Positions 1-15,000 of a stretch of DNA of 64,000 nt are shown one piece after another. This stretch comes from Agapetus fuscipes (Eukaryota; Arthropoda; Insecta; Trichoptera; Glossosomatidae). How positions within the stretch are numbered: the first letter of the stretch is position 1; every line of letters begins with the position of its first letter. Location of the stretch: NCBI GenBank assembly GCA_951799405.1, contig OX637353.1:7068001-7132000 (forward strand), written 5' to 3'. The notes below the pieces were generated by a model that saw only the letters and a program-made list of their open reading frames with translations, did no database searches and was not told the origin of the DNA. The position numbers were made by a program, and so were the translations under genes.

Positions 1-55
1 AGCACAGACTACAACTGGGGCTTCCGAATGGAGAGACAAGAGGGAAACTGCCTAG
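1..55 (+). CDS. GMC oxidoreductase, partial exon (first in window)
   Basis: Bases 1-54 read [18 protein letters not shown], the segment that precedes the first GMC signature in insect enzymes. Base 55 (G) is followed by a GTTAGT donor at 56-61. The split Gly codon (G + GA) is completed by the exon at 1084. The left edge is the window edge, not an exon border. Confidence 0.88.
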   Translation, partial: AQTTTGASEWRDKRETA

Positions 56-3000
56 GTTAGTAAACACTGATTCATTTTTAAATAGCATTCCTACACGCCT
101 GATTAGATGCGTCCATTGAGTAATAGCATAGAGGAGCAGAAACTAACTTACTGCATTGATATATAATATAGCCCACATTTGTCTCAGTTCTGTCAAACGT
201 TGCAGTGGTGTAGTCATACGAAATAAGGCCATACTGTCCAAATCCATTGTGTTTCGACACCCAATTATAGCACATGCCATAATGTCTTAAAATAATGCTT
301 TTATCCTTTAAAATTCACCAATTTTAGCGATCACAATATTTAAATAGCGTGTTTTCTGTCAAACGGCAGGCATTATTATTCGCAATAGTACCAAATTTCT
401 AGGAATATTTTTTTATATTCGCCCGAGTTTTTTTTGTACAAATGGAAATGCAACTGTGAAGTTCTTTGTTCTCTTTCTTAATAATGACCATTTTCGTAAG
501 TACATTGAAACAGATATATAATATATATTTTCGTTCAAATAATTGCTAGTCCACAGATATCATAAATAAATGGATGCGTCTGTCAACAGCTACGTAATGG
601 AATATCCTTAGATCACACGATTCAAGCAATGTAGTATAGAAATTATAATGAGAAACGCAAGGTTGTCCATCGTCCAGCATTTTTTTTCTCGAGAAGAGTA
701 TCATAGAAAAGCAGAAAAGCAAAAGAAAGTGATGAACGTCGAGGATGAAAAAACATGGGCAGGGACAGAACAAAAGAGGCTAGTTACCATCTTTGGAGTC
801 TAAAAAGAGACAGAAGCTAAAACCCCTATCAGAACAATGCTAAACCAAAAACGTTACCACAGAAATAAAAATGTGGAGTTTGTTTACTAACTAGGTTACG
901 TTTTTGTCCATTTTTGTCATTGAGTGTGATTTTTTCGGTCCAACTCAATCTATTGCTATCTGACTTGCACTGACACCTTTTTTGTAAAGGACCATATTGC
1001 AATATTATGGAAATTAAAATTTTGTTATATGGTTATTTCGATACTCAATGATGAACTCAAGTTGCCATGCAAAATGTTTCCAGGAATGGAGGACCAGCGT
1101 TGCAGCTGGCCACGTGGTAAAGCCATTGGAGGTTCCTCGGTCATCAACTACATGATGTACACAAGAGGAAACAGAATCGACTGGGACAGAATTGCAGCAG
1201 CCGGGAATCCTGGATGGTCAGTATTTAACTATACTACGAGTATTTCAACTTTCCATTGGTGCTTAATAGTGCATTCAACAGTTTTGTATCCACAGACCTA
1301 TCTCTATTTTAGTTTATTCATTTTAAGTGGCAGTAATTGTATGGATAACAATAAAGTATCCAGAGGGCTCTTGAGGTGTGATACACAAAAAAAAAATAGC
1401 GCTCACCAAATGGCATCTTAATATTATTGTTATCCACGTGCCTGATATAGATTGTTTGAAGCAATCCTTATAGGAAGAGGTTTCATGAGAAAATTTAATT
1501 AGTTGTGTATGTTCCTTGACTTATAGGTTGGTATGCGGCTGACCACCACCCATGCTGTAGAAAATAGTTTACTTTGCCAATGTCACCCCTGTTTCAGGGA
1601 AGGTCGGCAGGAGTTGCAGGGTGTATGTCCATTTGGGATTTGGTTTTTATGTTGTAGGTTCACATGCGGCATGCGCAAGCGCGAACTTGTATGTGTCCGT
1701 TTGTGAGAATGCATGTAATGTGAATCCTTTGTTGCATATCAATGTTGAATGTCTTGCTGGTATCCATCCGAGTCATTCTGGTCTTTATCAATCTGTTAAG
1801 AATGCCACCGGTAAGCAGGTTATTTTCTTCTAAAACACGTTTTTTATGGACAAAGCTACATTTTTCTGCGTGTATATTGCAAAAAACGTCTCTGCTATAA
1901 AACTTGTATAATTTTTTCTCCAGTTTATTTTTGCAAACCTATATTTTTTGACAGAAGCTTAACGGACTAACGTCTGTTTATTCTCAAGGATATAGAAAGA
2001 ATCAAGCTGAAATAAAAAAAAATACGTAGCACCAAGAGTTTCAAATAAATTTATTTTCAAAAGCTTTAACATCTTCCGAGCAAATAAAGGGGACTTGATG
2101 GATTTGGAATGGCTTCATTTTCATTGTATTTGGAATGGCTTGATCTCCATTGGATTGTGAATGGCTTGGTCTTCATTGGGTTTGGCATGGCTTGGTCTTC
2201 ATTGGATTTGGAATGGCTTGATCTCTATTAAATTTAGAATGGCTTGGTCTTCATTGGATTGGGAATGGCTTGATCTCCATTGGATTTGGGATGGCTTGAT
2301 CTTTACTTGATTTGGAATGGCTTGGTCTTCATTGGATTGGAAATGGCTTGGTGTTCATTGGATTGGGAATGGCTTGATCTCTATTGGATTTGGAATGGCT
2401 TGGTCTTCATTGGATTGGAAATGGCTTGATCTCCATTGGATTTGGAATGGCTTGATCTTTACTGGATTTGGAATGGCTTGATCTTCATTGAATTTAGAAT
2501 AGCTTGGTCTACATTGGATTGGGAATGTCTTGGTCTTCATTGGATTGGGAATGGTTTGGTCTTCATTGGATTGGGAATGGCTTGGTCTTCATTGTATTTA
2601 GAATGGCTAGATCTCTATTGGATTTGGAATGGCTTGGTCTTCATTGGATTTGGAATGGCTTGATCTTTACTGGATTTTGAATGGCTTGGTCTTCATTGGA
2701 TTGGAAATGGCTTGGTGTTCATTGGATTGGGAATGGCTTGATCTCTATTGGATTTGGAATGGCTTGGTCTTCATTGGATTGGGAATGGCTTGATCTTCAT
2801 TGAATTTAGAATAGCTTGGTCTTCATTGGATTGGGAATGTCTTGGTCTTCATTGTATTTAGAATGGCTAGATCTCTATTGGATTTGGAATGGCTTGGTCT
2901 TCATTGGATTTGGAATGGCTTGATCTCTACTGGATTTGTAATGGCTTGATCTCCATTGGATTTGGAATGGCTTGATCTTTACTGGATTTTGAATGGCTTG

Positions 3001-6000
3001 GTCTTCATTGGATTGGAAATGGCTTGGTGTTCATTGGATTGGGAATGGCTTGATCTCTATTGGATTTGGAATGGCTTGGTCTTCATTGGATTGGGAATGG
3101 CTTGATCTCTATTGGATTTGGAATGGCTTGGTCTTCATTGGATTGGGAATGGCTTGGTGTTCATTGGATTGGGAATGGCTTGATCTCTATTGGATTTGGA
3201 ATGGCTTGGTCTTCATTGGATTGGGAATGGCTTGATCTCTATTGGATTTGGAATGGCTTGGTCTTCATTGGATTGGGAATGGCTTGATCTTCATTGAATT
3301 TAGAATAGCTTGGTCTTCATTGGATTGGGAATGTCTTGGTCTTCATTGTATTTAGAATGGCTAGATCTCTATTGGATTTGGAATGGCTTGGTCTCCATTG
3401 GATTTGGAATGGCTTGATCTTTACTGGATTTTGAATGGCTTGGTCTTCATTGGATTGGAAATGGCTTGGTGTTCATTGGATTGGGAATGGCTTGATCTCT
3501 ATTGGATTTGGAATGGCTTGGTCTTCATTGGATTGGGAATGGCTTGATCTCTATTGGATTTGGAATGGCTTGGTCTTCATTGGATTGGGAATGGCTTGAT
3601 CTTCATTGAATTTAGAATAGCTTGGTCTTCATTGGATTGGGAATGTCTTGGTCTTCATTGGATTGGGAATGGTTTGGTCTTTATTGGATTGGGAATGGCT
3701 TGGTCTTCATTGTATTTAGAATGGCTATATCTCTATTGGATTTGGAATGGCTTGGTCTTCATTGGATTGGGAATGGCTTGATCTCTATTGGATTTCGAAT
3801 GGCTTGGTCTTCATTGGATTGGGAATGGCTTGATCTCTATTGGATTTGGAATGGCTTGGTCTTCATTGGATTGGGAATGGCTTGATCTTCATTGAATTTA
3901 GAATAGCTTGGTCTTCATTGGATTGGGAATGTCTTGGTCTTCATTGGATTGGGAATGGTTTGGTCTTTATTGGATTGGGAATGGCTTGGTCTTCATTGGA
4001 TTGGGAATGGCTTGATCTCTATTGGATTTGGAATGGCTTGGTCTTCATTGGATTTGGAATGGCTTGATCTCTACTGGATTTGTAATGGCTTGATCTCCAT
4101 TGGATTTGGAATGGCTTGATCTTTACTGGATTTTGAATGGCTTGGTCTTCATTGGATTGGAAATGGCTTGGTGTTCATTGGATTGGGAATGGCTTGATCT
4201 CTATTGGATTTGGAATGGCTTGGTCTTCATTGGATTGGGAATGGCTTGATCTCTATTGGATTTGGAATGGCTTGGTCTTCATTGGATTGGGAATGGCTTG
4301 GTGTTCATTGGATTGGGAATGGCTTGATCTCTATTGGATTTGGAATGGCTTGGTCTTCATTGGATTGGGAATGGCTTGATCTCTATTGGATTTGGAATGG
4401 CTTGGTCTTCATTGGATTGGGAATGGCTTGATCTTCATTGAATTTAGAATAGCTTGGTCTTCATTGGATTGGGAATGTCTTGGTCTTCATTGTATTTAGA
4501 ATGGCTAAATCTCTATTGGATTTGGAATGGCTTGGTCTCCATTGGATTTGGAATGGCTTGATCTTTACTGGATTTTGAATGGCTTGGTCTTCATTGGATT
4601 GGAAATGGCTTGGTGTTCATTGGATTGGGAATGGCTTGATCTCTATTGGATTTGGAATGGCTTGGTCTTCATTGGATTGGGAATGGCTTGATCTCTATTA
4701 GATTTGGAATGGCTTGGTCTTCATTGGATTGGGAATGGCTTGATCTTCATTGAATTTAGAATAGCTTGGTCTTCATTGGATTGGGAATGTCTTGGTCTTC
4801 ATTGGATTGGGAATGGTTTGGTCTTTATTGGATTGGGAATGGCTTGGTCTTCATTGTATTTAGAATGGCTATATCTCTATTGGATTTGGAATGGCTTGGT
4901 CTTCATTGGATTTGGAATGGCTTGATCTCTACTGGATTTGTAATGGCTTGATCTCCATTGGATTTGGAATGGCTTGATCTTTACTGGATTTTGAATGGCT
5001 TGGTCTTCATTGGATTAGGAATGGCTTGATCTCTACTGGATTTGGAATGGCTTGATATCCATTTGATTTGGAATGGCTTGATCTTTACTGGGACATGCTC
5101 ATGATCATGAATGGCTTGATCTTCATTGAATTTAGAATAGCTTGGTCTTCATTGGATTGGGAATGGCTTGGTCTTCATTGGATTGGGAATGGCTTGATCT
5201 CTATTGAATTTAGAATAGCTTGGTCTTCATTGGATTGGGAATGGCTTGGTCTTCATTGGATTGGGAATGGCTTGATCTCTATTGGATTTGGAATGGCTTG
5301 GTCTTCATTGGATTGGGAATGGCTTGATCTCCATTGGATTTGGAATAGCTTGGTCTTCATTGGATTGGGAATGTCTTGGTCTTCATTGGATTGGGAATGT
5401 CTTGGTCTTCATTGGATTGGGAATGGTTTGGTCTTCATTGGATTGGGAATGGCTTGGTCTTCATTGGATTTGGAATGGCTTGATCTCTACTGGATTTGTA
5501 ATGGCTTGATCTCCATTGGATTTGGAATGGCTTGATCTTTACTGGATTTTGAATGGCTAGATCTCTATTGGATTTGGAATGGCTTGGTCTTCATTGGATT
5601 TGGAATGGCTTGATCTCTACTGGTTTTGTAATGGCTTGATCTCCATTGGATTTGGAATGGCTTGATCTTTACTGGATTTTGAATGGCTTGGTCTTCATTG
5701 GATTAGGAATGGCTTGATCTCTACTGGATTTGGAATGGCTTGATATCCATTTGATTTGGAATGGCTTGATCTTTACTGGGACATGCTCATGATCATGAAT
5801 GGCTTGATCTTCATTGAATTTAGAATAGCTTGGTCTTCATTGGATTGGGAATGGCTTGGTCTTCATTGGATTGGGAATGGCTTGATCTCTATTGAATTTA
5901 GAATAGCTTGGTCTTCATTGGATTGGGAATGGCTTGGTCTTCATTGGATTGGGAATGGCTTGATCTCTATTGGATTTGGAATGGCTTGGTCTTCATTGGA

Positions 6001-9000
6001 TTGGGAATGGCTTGATCTCCATTGGATTTGGAATAGCTTGGTCTTCATTGGATTGGGAATGTCTTGGTCTTCATTGGATTGGGAATGGTTTGATCTCTAC
6101 TGGATTTGTAATGGCTTGATCTCCATTGGATTTGGAATGGCTTGATCTTTACTGGATTTTGAATGGCTTGGTCTTCATTGGATTGGAAATGGCTTGGTGT
6201 TCATTGGATTGGGAATGGCTTGATCTCTATTGGATTTGGAATGGCTTGGTCTTCATTGGATTGGGAATGGCTTGATCTCCATTGGATTTGGAATGGCTTG
6301 ATCTTTACTGGATTTTGAATGGCTAGATCTCTATTGGATTTGGAATGGCTTGGTCTTCATTGGATTTGGAATGGCTTGATCTCTACTGGATTTGTAATGG
6401 CTTGATCTCCATTGGATTTGGAATGGCTTGATCTTTACTGGATTTTGAATGGCTTGGTCTTCATTGGATTAGGAATGGCTTGATCTCTACTGGATTTGGA
6501 ATGGCTTGATATCCATTTGATTTGGAATGGCTTGATCTTTACTGGGACATGCTCATGATCATGAATGGCTTGATCTTCATTGAATTTAGAATAACTTGGT
6601 CTTCATTGGATTGGGAATGGCTTGGTCTTCATTGGATTGGGAATGGCTTGATCTCTATTGAATTTAGAATAGCTTGGTCTTCATTGGATTGGGAATGGCT
6701 TGGTCTTCATTGGATTGGGAATGGCTTGATCTCTATTGGATTTGGAATGGCTTGGTCTTCATTGGATTGGGAATGGCTTGATCTCTATTGGATTTGGAAT
6801 TGCTTGGTCTTCATTGGATTGGGAATGGCTTGATCTTCATTGAATTTAGAATAGCTTGGTCTTCATTGGATTGGGAATGTCTTGGTCTTCATTGGATTGG
6901 GAATGGTTTGGTCTTCATTGGATTGGGAATGGCTTGATCTCCATTGGATTTGGAATGGCTTGATCTTTACTGGATTTTGAATGGCTAGATCTCTATTGGA
7001 TTTGGAATGGCTTGGTCTTCATTGGATTTGGAATGGCTTGATCTCTACTGGATTTGTAATGGCTTGATCTCCATTGGATTTGGAATGGCTTGATCTTTAC
7101 TGGATTTTGAATGGCTTGGTCTTCATTGGATTAGGAATGGCTTGATCTCTACTGGATTTGGAATGGCTTGATATCCATTTGATTTGGAATGGCTTGATCT
7201 TTACTGGGACATGCTCATGATCATGAATGGCTTGATCTTCATTGAATTTAGAATAGCTTGGTCTTCATTGGATTGGGAATGGCTTGGTCTTCATTGGATT
7301 GGGAATGGCTTGATCTCTATTGAATTTAGAATAGCTTGGTCTTCATTGGATTGGGAATGGCTTGGTCTTCATTGGATTGGGAATGGCTTGATCTCTATTG
7401 GATTTGGAATGGCTTGGTCTTCATTGGATTGGGAATGGCTTGATCTCCATTGGATTTGGAATAGCTTGGTCTTCATTGGATTGGGAATGTCTTGGTCTTC
7501 ATTGGATTGGGAATGGTTTGATCTCTACTGGATTTGTAATGGCTTGATCTCCATTGGATTTGGAATGGCTTGATCTTTACTGGATTTTGAATGGCTTGGT
7601 CTTCATTGGATTGGAAATGGCTTGGTGTTCATTGGATTGGGAATGGCTTGATCTCTATTGGATTTGGAATGGCTTGGTCTTCATTGGATTGGGAATGGCT
7701 TGATCTCCATTGGATTTGGAATGGCTTGATCTCTATTGGATTTGGAATTGCTTGGTCTTCATTGGATTTGGAATGGCTTGATCTCTACTGGATTTGTAAT
7801 GGCTTGATCTCCATTGGATTTGGAATGGCTTGATCTTTACTGGATTTTGAATGGCTTGGTCTTCATTGGATTGGAAATGGCTTGGTGTTCATTGGATTGG
7901 GAATGGCTTGATCTCTTTTGGATTTGGAATGGCTAGGTCTTCATTGGATTGGAAATGGCTTGGTGTTCATTGGATTGGGAATGGCTTGATCTCTATTGGA
8001 TTTGGAATGGCTTGGTCTTCATTGGATTGGGAATGGCTTGATCTCCATTGGATTTGGAATGGCTTGATCTCTATTGGATTTGGAATGGCTTGGTCTTCAT
8101 TGGATTGGGAATGGCTTGATCTTCATTGAATTTAGAATAGCTTGGTCTTCATTGGATTGGGAATGGCTTGATCTCCATTGGATTTGGAATGGCTTGATCT
8201 CTATTGGATTTGGAACGGCTTGGTCTTCATTGGATTGGGAATGGCTTGATCTCTATTGGATTTGGAATGGGACCAAGCCATTTCAAATCCAATAGAGATT
8301 CATTGGATTGGGAATGGCTTGATCTCTATTGGATTTGGAATGGTTTGGTCTTTACTGGATTTTGAATGGCTTGGTCTTCATTGGATTGGAAATGGCTTGG
8401 TGTTCATTGGATTGGGAATGGCTTGATCTCTATTGGATTTGGAATGGCTTGGTCTTCATTGGATTGGGAATGTCTTGGTCTTCATTGGATTGGGAATGGT
8501 TTGGTCTTCATTGGATTGGGAATGGCTTGGTCATCATTGTATTTAGAATGGCTAGATCTCTATTGGATTTGGAATGGCTTGGTCTTCATTGGATTTGTAA
8601 TGGCTTGATCTCTACTGGATTTGTAATGGCTTGATCTCCATTGGATTTGGAATGGCTTGATCTTTACTGGATTTTGAATGGCTAGATCTCTATTGGATTT
8701 GGAATGGCTTGGTCTTCATTGGATTTGGAATGGCTTGATCTCTACTGGATTTGTAATGGCTTGATCTCCATTGGATTTGGAATGGCTTGATCTTTACTGG
8801 ATTTTGAATGGCTTGGTCTTCATTGGATTAGGAATGGCTTGATCTCTACTGGATTTGGAATGGCTTGATATCCATTTGATTTGGAATGGCTTGATCTTTA
8901 CTGGGACATGCTCATGATCATGAATGGCTTGATCTTCATTGAATTTAGAATAGCTTGGTCTTCATTGGATTGGGAATGGCTTGGTCTTCATTGGATTGGG

Positions 9001-12000
9001 AATGGCTTGATCTCTATTGGATTTGGAATGGCTTGGTCTTCATTGGATTGGGAATGGCTTGATCTTCATTGAATTTAGAATAGCTTCGTCTCCATTGGAT
9101 TAGGAATGTCTTGGTCTTCATTGTATTTAGAATGGCTAAATCTCTATTGGATTTGGAATGGCTTGGTCTCCATTGGATTTGGAATGGCTTGATCTTTACT
9201 GGATTTTGAATGGCTTGGTCTTCATTGGATTGGAAATGGCTTGGTGTTCATTGGATTGGGAATGGCTTGATCTCTATTGGATTTGGAATGGCTTGGTCTT
9301 CATTGGATTGGGAATGGCTTTATCTCTTTTGGATTTGGAATAGCTTGGTCTTCATTGGATTGGGAATGTCTTGGTCTTCATTGGATTGGGAATGGCTTGA
9401 TCTTTATTGGATTGGGAATGGCTTGGTCTTCATTGTATTTAGAATGGCTATATCTCTATTGGATTTGGAATGGCTTGGTCTTCATTGGATTTGGAATGGC
9501 TTGATCTCTACTGGATTTGTAATGGCTTGATCTCCATTGGATTTGGAATGGCTTGATCTTTACTGGATTTTGAATGGCTTGGTCTTCATTGGATTGGAAA
9601 TGGCTTGGTGTTCATTGGATTGGGAATGGCTTGATCTCTATTGGATTTGGAATGGCTTGGTCTTTACTGGATTTTGAATGGCTTGGTCTTCATTGGATTG
9701 GAAATGGCTTGGTGTTCATTGGATTGGGAATGGCTTGATCTCTATTGGATTTGGAATGGCTTGGTCTTCATTGGATTGGGAATGTCTTGGTCTTCATTGG
9801 ATTGGGAATGGTTTGGTCTTCATTGGATTGGGAATGGCTTGGTCTTCATTGTATTTAGAATGGCTAGATCTCTATTGGATTTGGAATGGCTTGGTCTTCA
9901 TTGGATTTGGAATGGCTTGATCTCTACTGGATTTGTAATGGCTTGATCTCCATTGGATTTGGAATGGCTTGATCTTTACTGGATTTTGAATGGCTTGGTC
10001 TTCATTGGATTAGGAATGGCTTGATCTCTACTGGATTTGGAATGGCTTGATATCCATTTGATTTGGAATGGCTTGATCTTTACTGGGACATGCTCATGAT
10101 CATGAATGGCTTGATCTTCATTGAATTTAGAATAGCTTGGTCTTCATTGGATTGGGAATGGCTTGGTCTTCATTGGATTGGGAATGGTTTGGTCTTCATT
10201 GGATTGGGAATGGCTTGGTCTACATTGTATTTAGAATGGCTAGATCTCTATTGGATTTGAAATGGCTTGGTCTTCATTGGATTGGGAATGGCTTGATCTC
10301 TATTGGATTTGGAATGGCTTGGTCTTCATTGGATTGGGAATGGCTTGATCTTCATTGAATTTAGAATAGCTTGGTCTTCTTTGGATTGGGAATGGCTTGA
10401 TCTCTATTGGATTTGGAATGGCTTGGTCTTTACTGGATTTTGAATGGCTTGGTCTTCATTGGATTGGAAATGGCTAGGTGTTCATTGGATTGGGAATAGC
10501 TTGATCTCTATTGGATTGGGAATGTCTTGGTCTTCATTGGATTGGGAATGGTTTGGTCTTCATTGGATTGGGAATGGCTTGGTCTTCATTGTATTTAGAA
10601 TGGCTAGATCTCTATTGGATTTGGAATGGCTTGGTCTTCATTGGATTTGGAATGGCTTGATCTCTACTGGATTTGTAATGGCTTGATCTCTACTGGATTT
10701 GGAATGGCTTGATATCCATTTGATTTGGAATGGCTTGATCTTTACTGGGACATGCTCATGATCATGAATGGCTTGATCTTCATTGAATTTAGAATAGCTT
10801 GGTCTTCATTGGATTGGGAATGGCTTGGTCTTCATTGGATTGGGAATGGCTTGATCTCTATTGGATTTGGAATGGCTTGGTCTTCATTGGATTGGGAATG
10901 GCTTGATCTTCATTGAATTTAGAATAGCTTCGTCTCCATTGGATTAGGAATGTCTTGGTGTTCATTGGATTGGGAATGGCTTGATCTCTATTGGATTTGG
11001 AATGGCTTGGTCTTCATTGGATTGGGAATGGCTTGATCTCTATTGGATTTGGAATGGCTTGGTCTTCATTGGATTGGGAATGGCTTGGTCTTCATTGTAT
11101 TTAGAATGGCTAGATCTCTATTGGATTTGGAATGGCTTGGTCTTCATTGGATTTGGAATGGCTTGATCTCTACTGGATTTGTAATGGCTTGATCTCCATT
11201 GGATTTGGAATGGCTTGATCTTTACTGGATTTTGAATGGCTTGGTCTTCATTGGATTGGAAATGGCTTGGTGTTCATTGGATTGGGAATGGCTTGATCTC
11301 TATTGGATTTGGAATGGCTTGGTCTTCATTGGATTGGGAATGTCTTGGTCTTCATTGGATTGGGAATGGTTTGGTCTTCATTGTATTTAGAATGGCTAGA
11401 TCTCTATTGGATTTGGAATGGCTTGGTCTTCATTGGATTGGGAATGGCTTGATCTCTATTGGATTTGGAATGGCTTGGTCTTCATTGGATTGGGAATGGC
11501 TTGATCTCTATTGGATTTGGAATGGCTTGGTCTTCATTGGATTGGGAATGGCTTGGTCTTCATTGTATTTAGAATGGCTAGATCTCTATTGGATTTGGAA
11601 TGGCTTGGTCTTCATTGGATTTGGAATGGCTTGATCTCTACTGGATTTGTAATGGCTTGATCTCCATTGGATTTGGAATGGCTTGATCTTTACTGGATTT
11701 TGAATGGCTTGGTCTTCATTGGATTGGAAATGGCTTGGTGTTCATTGGATTGGGAATGGCTTGATCTCTATTGGATTTGGAATGGCTTGGTCTTCATTGG
11801 ATTGGGAATGTCTTGGTCTTCATTGGATTGGGAATGGTTTGGTCTTCATTGTATTTAGAATGGCTAGATCTCTATTGGATTTGGAATGGCTTGGTCTTCA
11901 TTGGATTGGGAATGGCTTGATCTCTATTGGATTTGGAATGGCTTGGTCTTCATTGGATTGGGAATGGCTTGATCTTCATTGAATTTAGAATAGCTTGGTC

Positions 12001-15000
12001 TTCATTGGATTGGGAATGTCTTGGTCTTCATTGGATTGGGAATGGTTTGGTCTTTATTGGATTGGGAATGGCTTGGTCTTCATTGTATTTAGAATGGCTA
12101 TATCTCTATTGGATTTGGAATGGCTTGGTCTTCATTGGATTTGGAATGGCTTGATCTCTACTGGATTTGTAATGGCTTGATCTCCATTGGATTTGGAATG
12201 GCTTGATCTTTACTGGATTTTGAATGGCTTGGTCTTCATTGGATTGGAAATGGCTTGGTGTTCATTGGATTGGGAATGGCTTGATCTCTATTGGATTTGG
12301 AATGGCTTGGTCTTTACTGGATTTTGAATGGCTTGGTCTTCATTGGATTGGAAATGGCTTGGTGTTCATTGGATTGGGAATGGCTTGATCTCAATTGGAT
12401 TTGGAATGGCTTGGTCTTCATTGGATTGGGAATGGCTTGATCTCTAATGGATTTGGAATGGCTTGGTCTTCATTGGATTGGGAATGGCTTGGTCTTCATT
12501 GTATTGGGAATGGCTTGATCTCTAATGGATTTGGAATGGATTGGTCTTCATTGGATTGGGAATGGCTTGGTCTTCATTGGATTTGGAATGGCTTGGTCTT
12601 CATTGGATTGGGAATGGCTTGATCTTCATTGAATTTAGAATAGCTTGGTCTTCATTGGATTGGGAATGTCTTGGTCTTCATTGGATTGGGAATGGTTTGG
12701 TCTTCATTGGATTGGGAATGGCTTGGTCTACATTGTATTTAGAATGGCTAGATCTCTATTGGATTTGAAATGGCTTGGTCTTCATTGGATTGGGAATGGC
12801 TTGATCTCTATTGGATTTGGAATGGCTTGGTCTTCATTGGATTGGGAATGGCTTGATCTTCATTGAATTTAGAATAGCTTGGTCTTCTTTGGATTGGGAA
12901 TGGCTTGATCTCTATTGGATTTGGAATGGCTTGGTCTTTACTGGATTTTGAATGGCTTGGTCTTCATTGGATTGGAAATGGCTTGGTGTTCATTGGATTG
13001 GGAATGGCTTGATCTCTATTGGATTTGGAATGGCTTGGTCTTCATTGGATTGGGAATGTCTTGGTCTTCATTGGATTGGGAATGGTTTGGTCTTCATTGG
13101 ATTGGGAATGGCTTGGTCTTCATTGTATTTAGAATGGCTAGATCTCTATTGGATTTGGAATGGCTTGGTCTTCATTGGATTTGTAATGGCTTGATCTCTA
13201 CTGGATTTGTAATGGCTTGATCTCCATTGGATTTGGAATGGCTTGATCTTTACTGGATTTTGAATGGCTAGATCTCTATTGGATTTGGAATGGCTTGGTC
13301 TTCATTGGATTTGGAATGGCTTGATCTCTACTGGATTTGTAATGGCTTGATCTCCATTGGATTTGGAATGGCTTGATCTTTACTGGATTTTGAATGGCTT
13401 GGTCTTCATTGGATTAGGAATGGCTTGATCTCTACTGGATTTGGAATGGCTTGATATCCATTTGATTTGGAATGGCTTGATCTTTACTGGGACATGCTCA
13501 TGATCATGAATGGCTTGATCTTCATTGAATTTAGAATAGCTTGGTCTTCATTGGATTGGGAATGGCTTGGTCTTCATTGGATTGGGAATGGCTTGATCTC
13601 TATTGGATTTGGAATGGCTTGGTCTTCATTGGATTGGGAATGGCTTGATCTTCATTGAATTTAGAATAGCTTCGTCTCCATTGGATTAGGAATGTCTTGG
13701 TGTTCATTGGATTGGGAATGGCTTGATCTCTATTGGATTTGGAATGGCTTGGTCTTCATTGGATTGGGAATGGCTTGATCTCTATTGGATTTGGAATGGC
13801 TTGGTCTTCATTGGATTGGGAATGGCTTGGTCTTCATTGTATTTAGAATGGCTAGATCTCTATTGGATTTGGAATGGCTTGGTCTTCATTGGATTTGGAA
13901 TGGCTTGATCTCTACTGGATTTGTAATGGCTTGATCTCCATTGGATTTGGAATGGCTTGATCTTTACTGGATTTTGAATGGCTTGGTCTTCATTGGATTG
14001 GAAATGGCTTGGTGTTCATTGGATTGGGAATGGCTTGATCTCTATTGGATTTGGAATGGCTTGGTCTTCATTGGATTGGGAATGTCTTGGTCTTCATTGG
14101 ATTGGGAATGGTTTGGTCTTCATTGTATTTAGAATGGCTAGATCTCTATTGGATTTGGAATGGCTTGGTCTTCATTGGATTGGGAATGGCTTGATCTCTA
14201 TTGGATTTGGAATGGCTTGGTCTTCATTGGATTGGGAATGGCTTGATCTTCATTGAATTTAGAATAGCTTGGTCTTCATTGGATTGGGAATGTCTTGGTC
14301 TTCATTGGATTGGGAATGGTTTGGTCTTTATTGGATTGGGAATGGCTTGGTCTTCATTGTATTTAGAATGGCTATATCTCTATTGGATTTGGAATGGCTT
14401 GGTCTTCATTGGATTTGGAATGGCTTGATCTCTACTGGATTTGTAATGGCTTGATCTCCATTGGATTTGGAATGGCTTGATCTTTACTGGATTTTGAATG
14501 GCTTGGTCTTCATTGGATTGGAAATGGCTTGGTGTTCATTGGATTGGGAATGGCTTGATCTCTATTGGATTTGGAATGGCTTGGTCTTTACTGGATTTTG
14601 AATGGCTTGGTCTTCATTGGATTGGAAATGGCTTGGTGTTCATTGGATTGGGAATGGCTTGATCTCAATTGGATTTGGAATGGCTTGGTCTTCATTGGAT
14701 TGGGAATGGCTTGATCTCTAATGGATTTGGAATGGCTTGGTCTTCATTGGATTGGGAATGGCTTGGTCTTCATTGTATTGGGAATGGCTTGATCTCTAAT
14801 GGATTTGGAATGGATTGGTCTTCATTGGATTGGGAATGGCTTGGTCTTCATTGGATTTGGAATGGCTTGGTCTTCATTGGATTGGGAATGGCTTGATCTT
14901 CATTGAATTTAGAATAGCTTGGTCTTCATTGGATTGGGAATGTCTTGGTCTTCATTGGATTGGGAATGGTTTGGTCTTCATTGGATTGGGAATGGCTTGG

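Noticed and set aside
1029..1421. A 130-codon ORF starting at 1029 as a gene start
   Set aside because: Only 1084-1216 matches the GMC family. Residues before come from the intron end, and residues after run past the donor at 1217. Exon 1-55 continues the family upstream.
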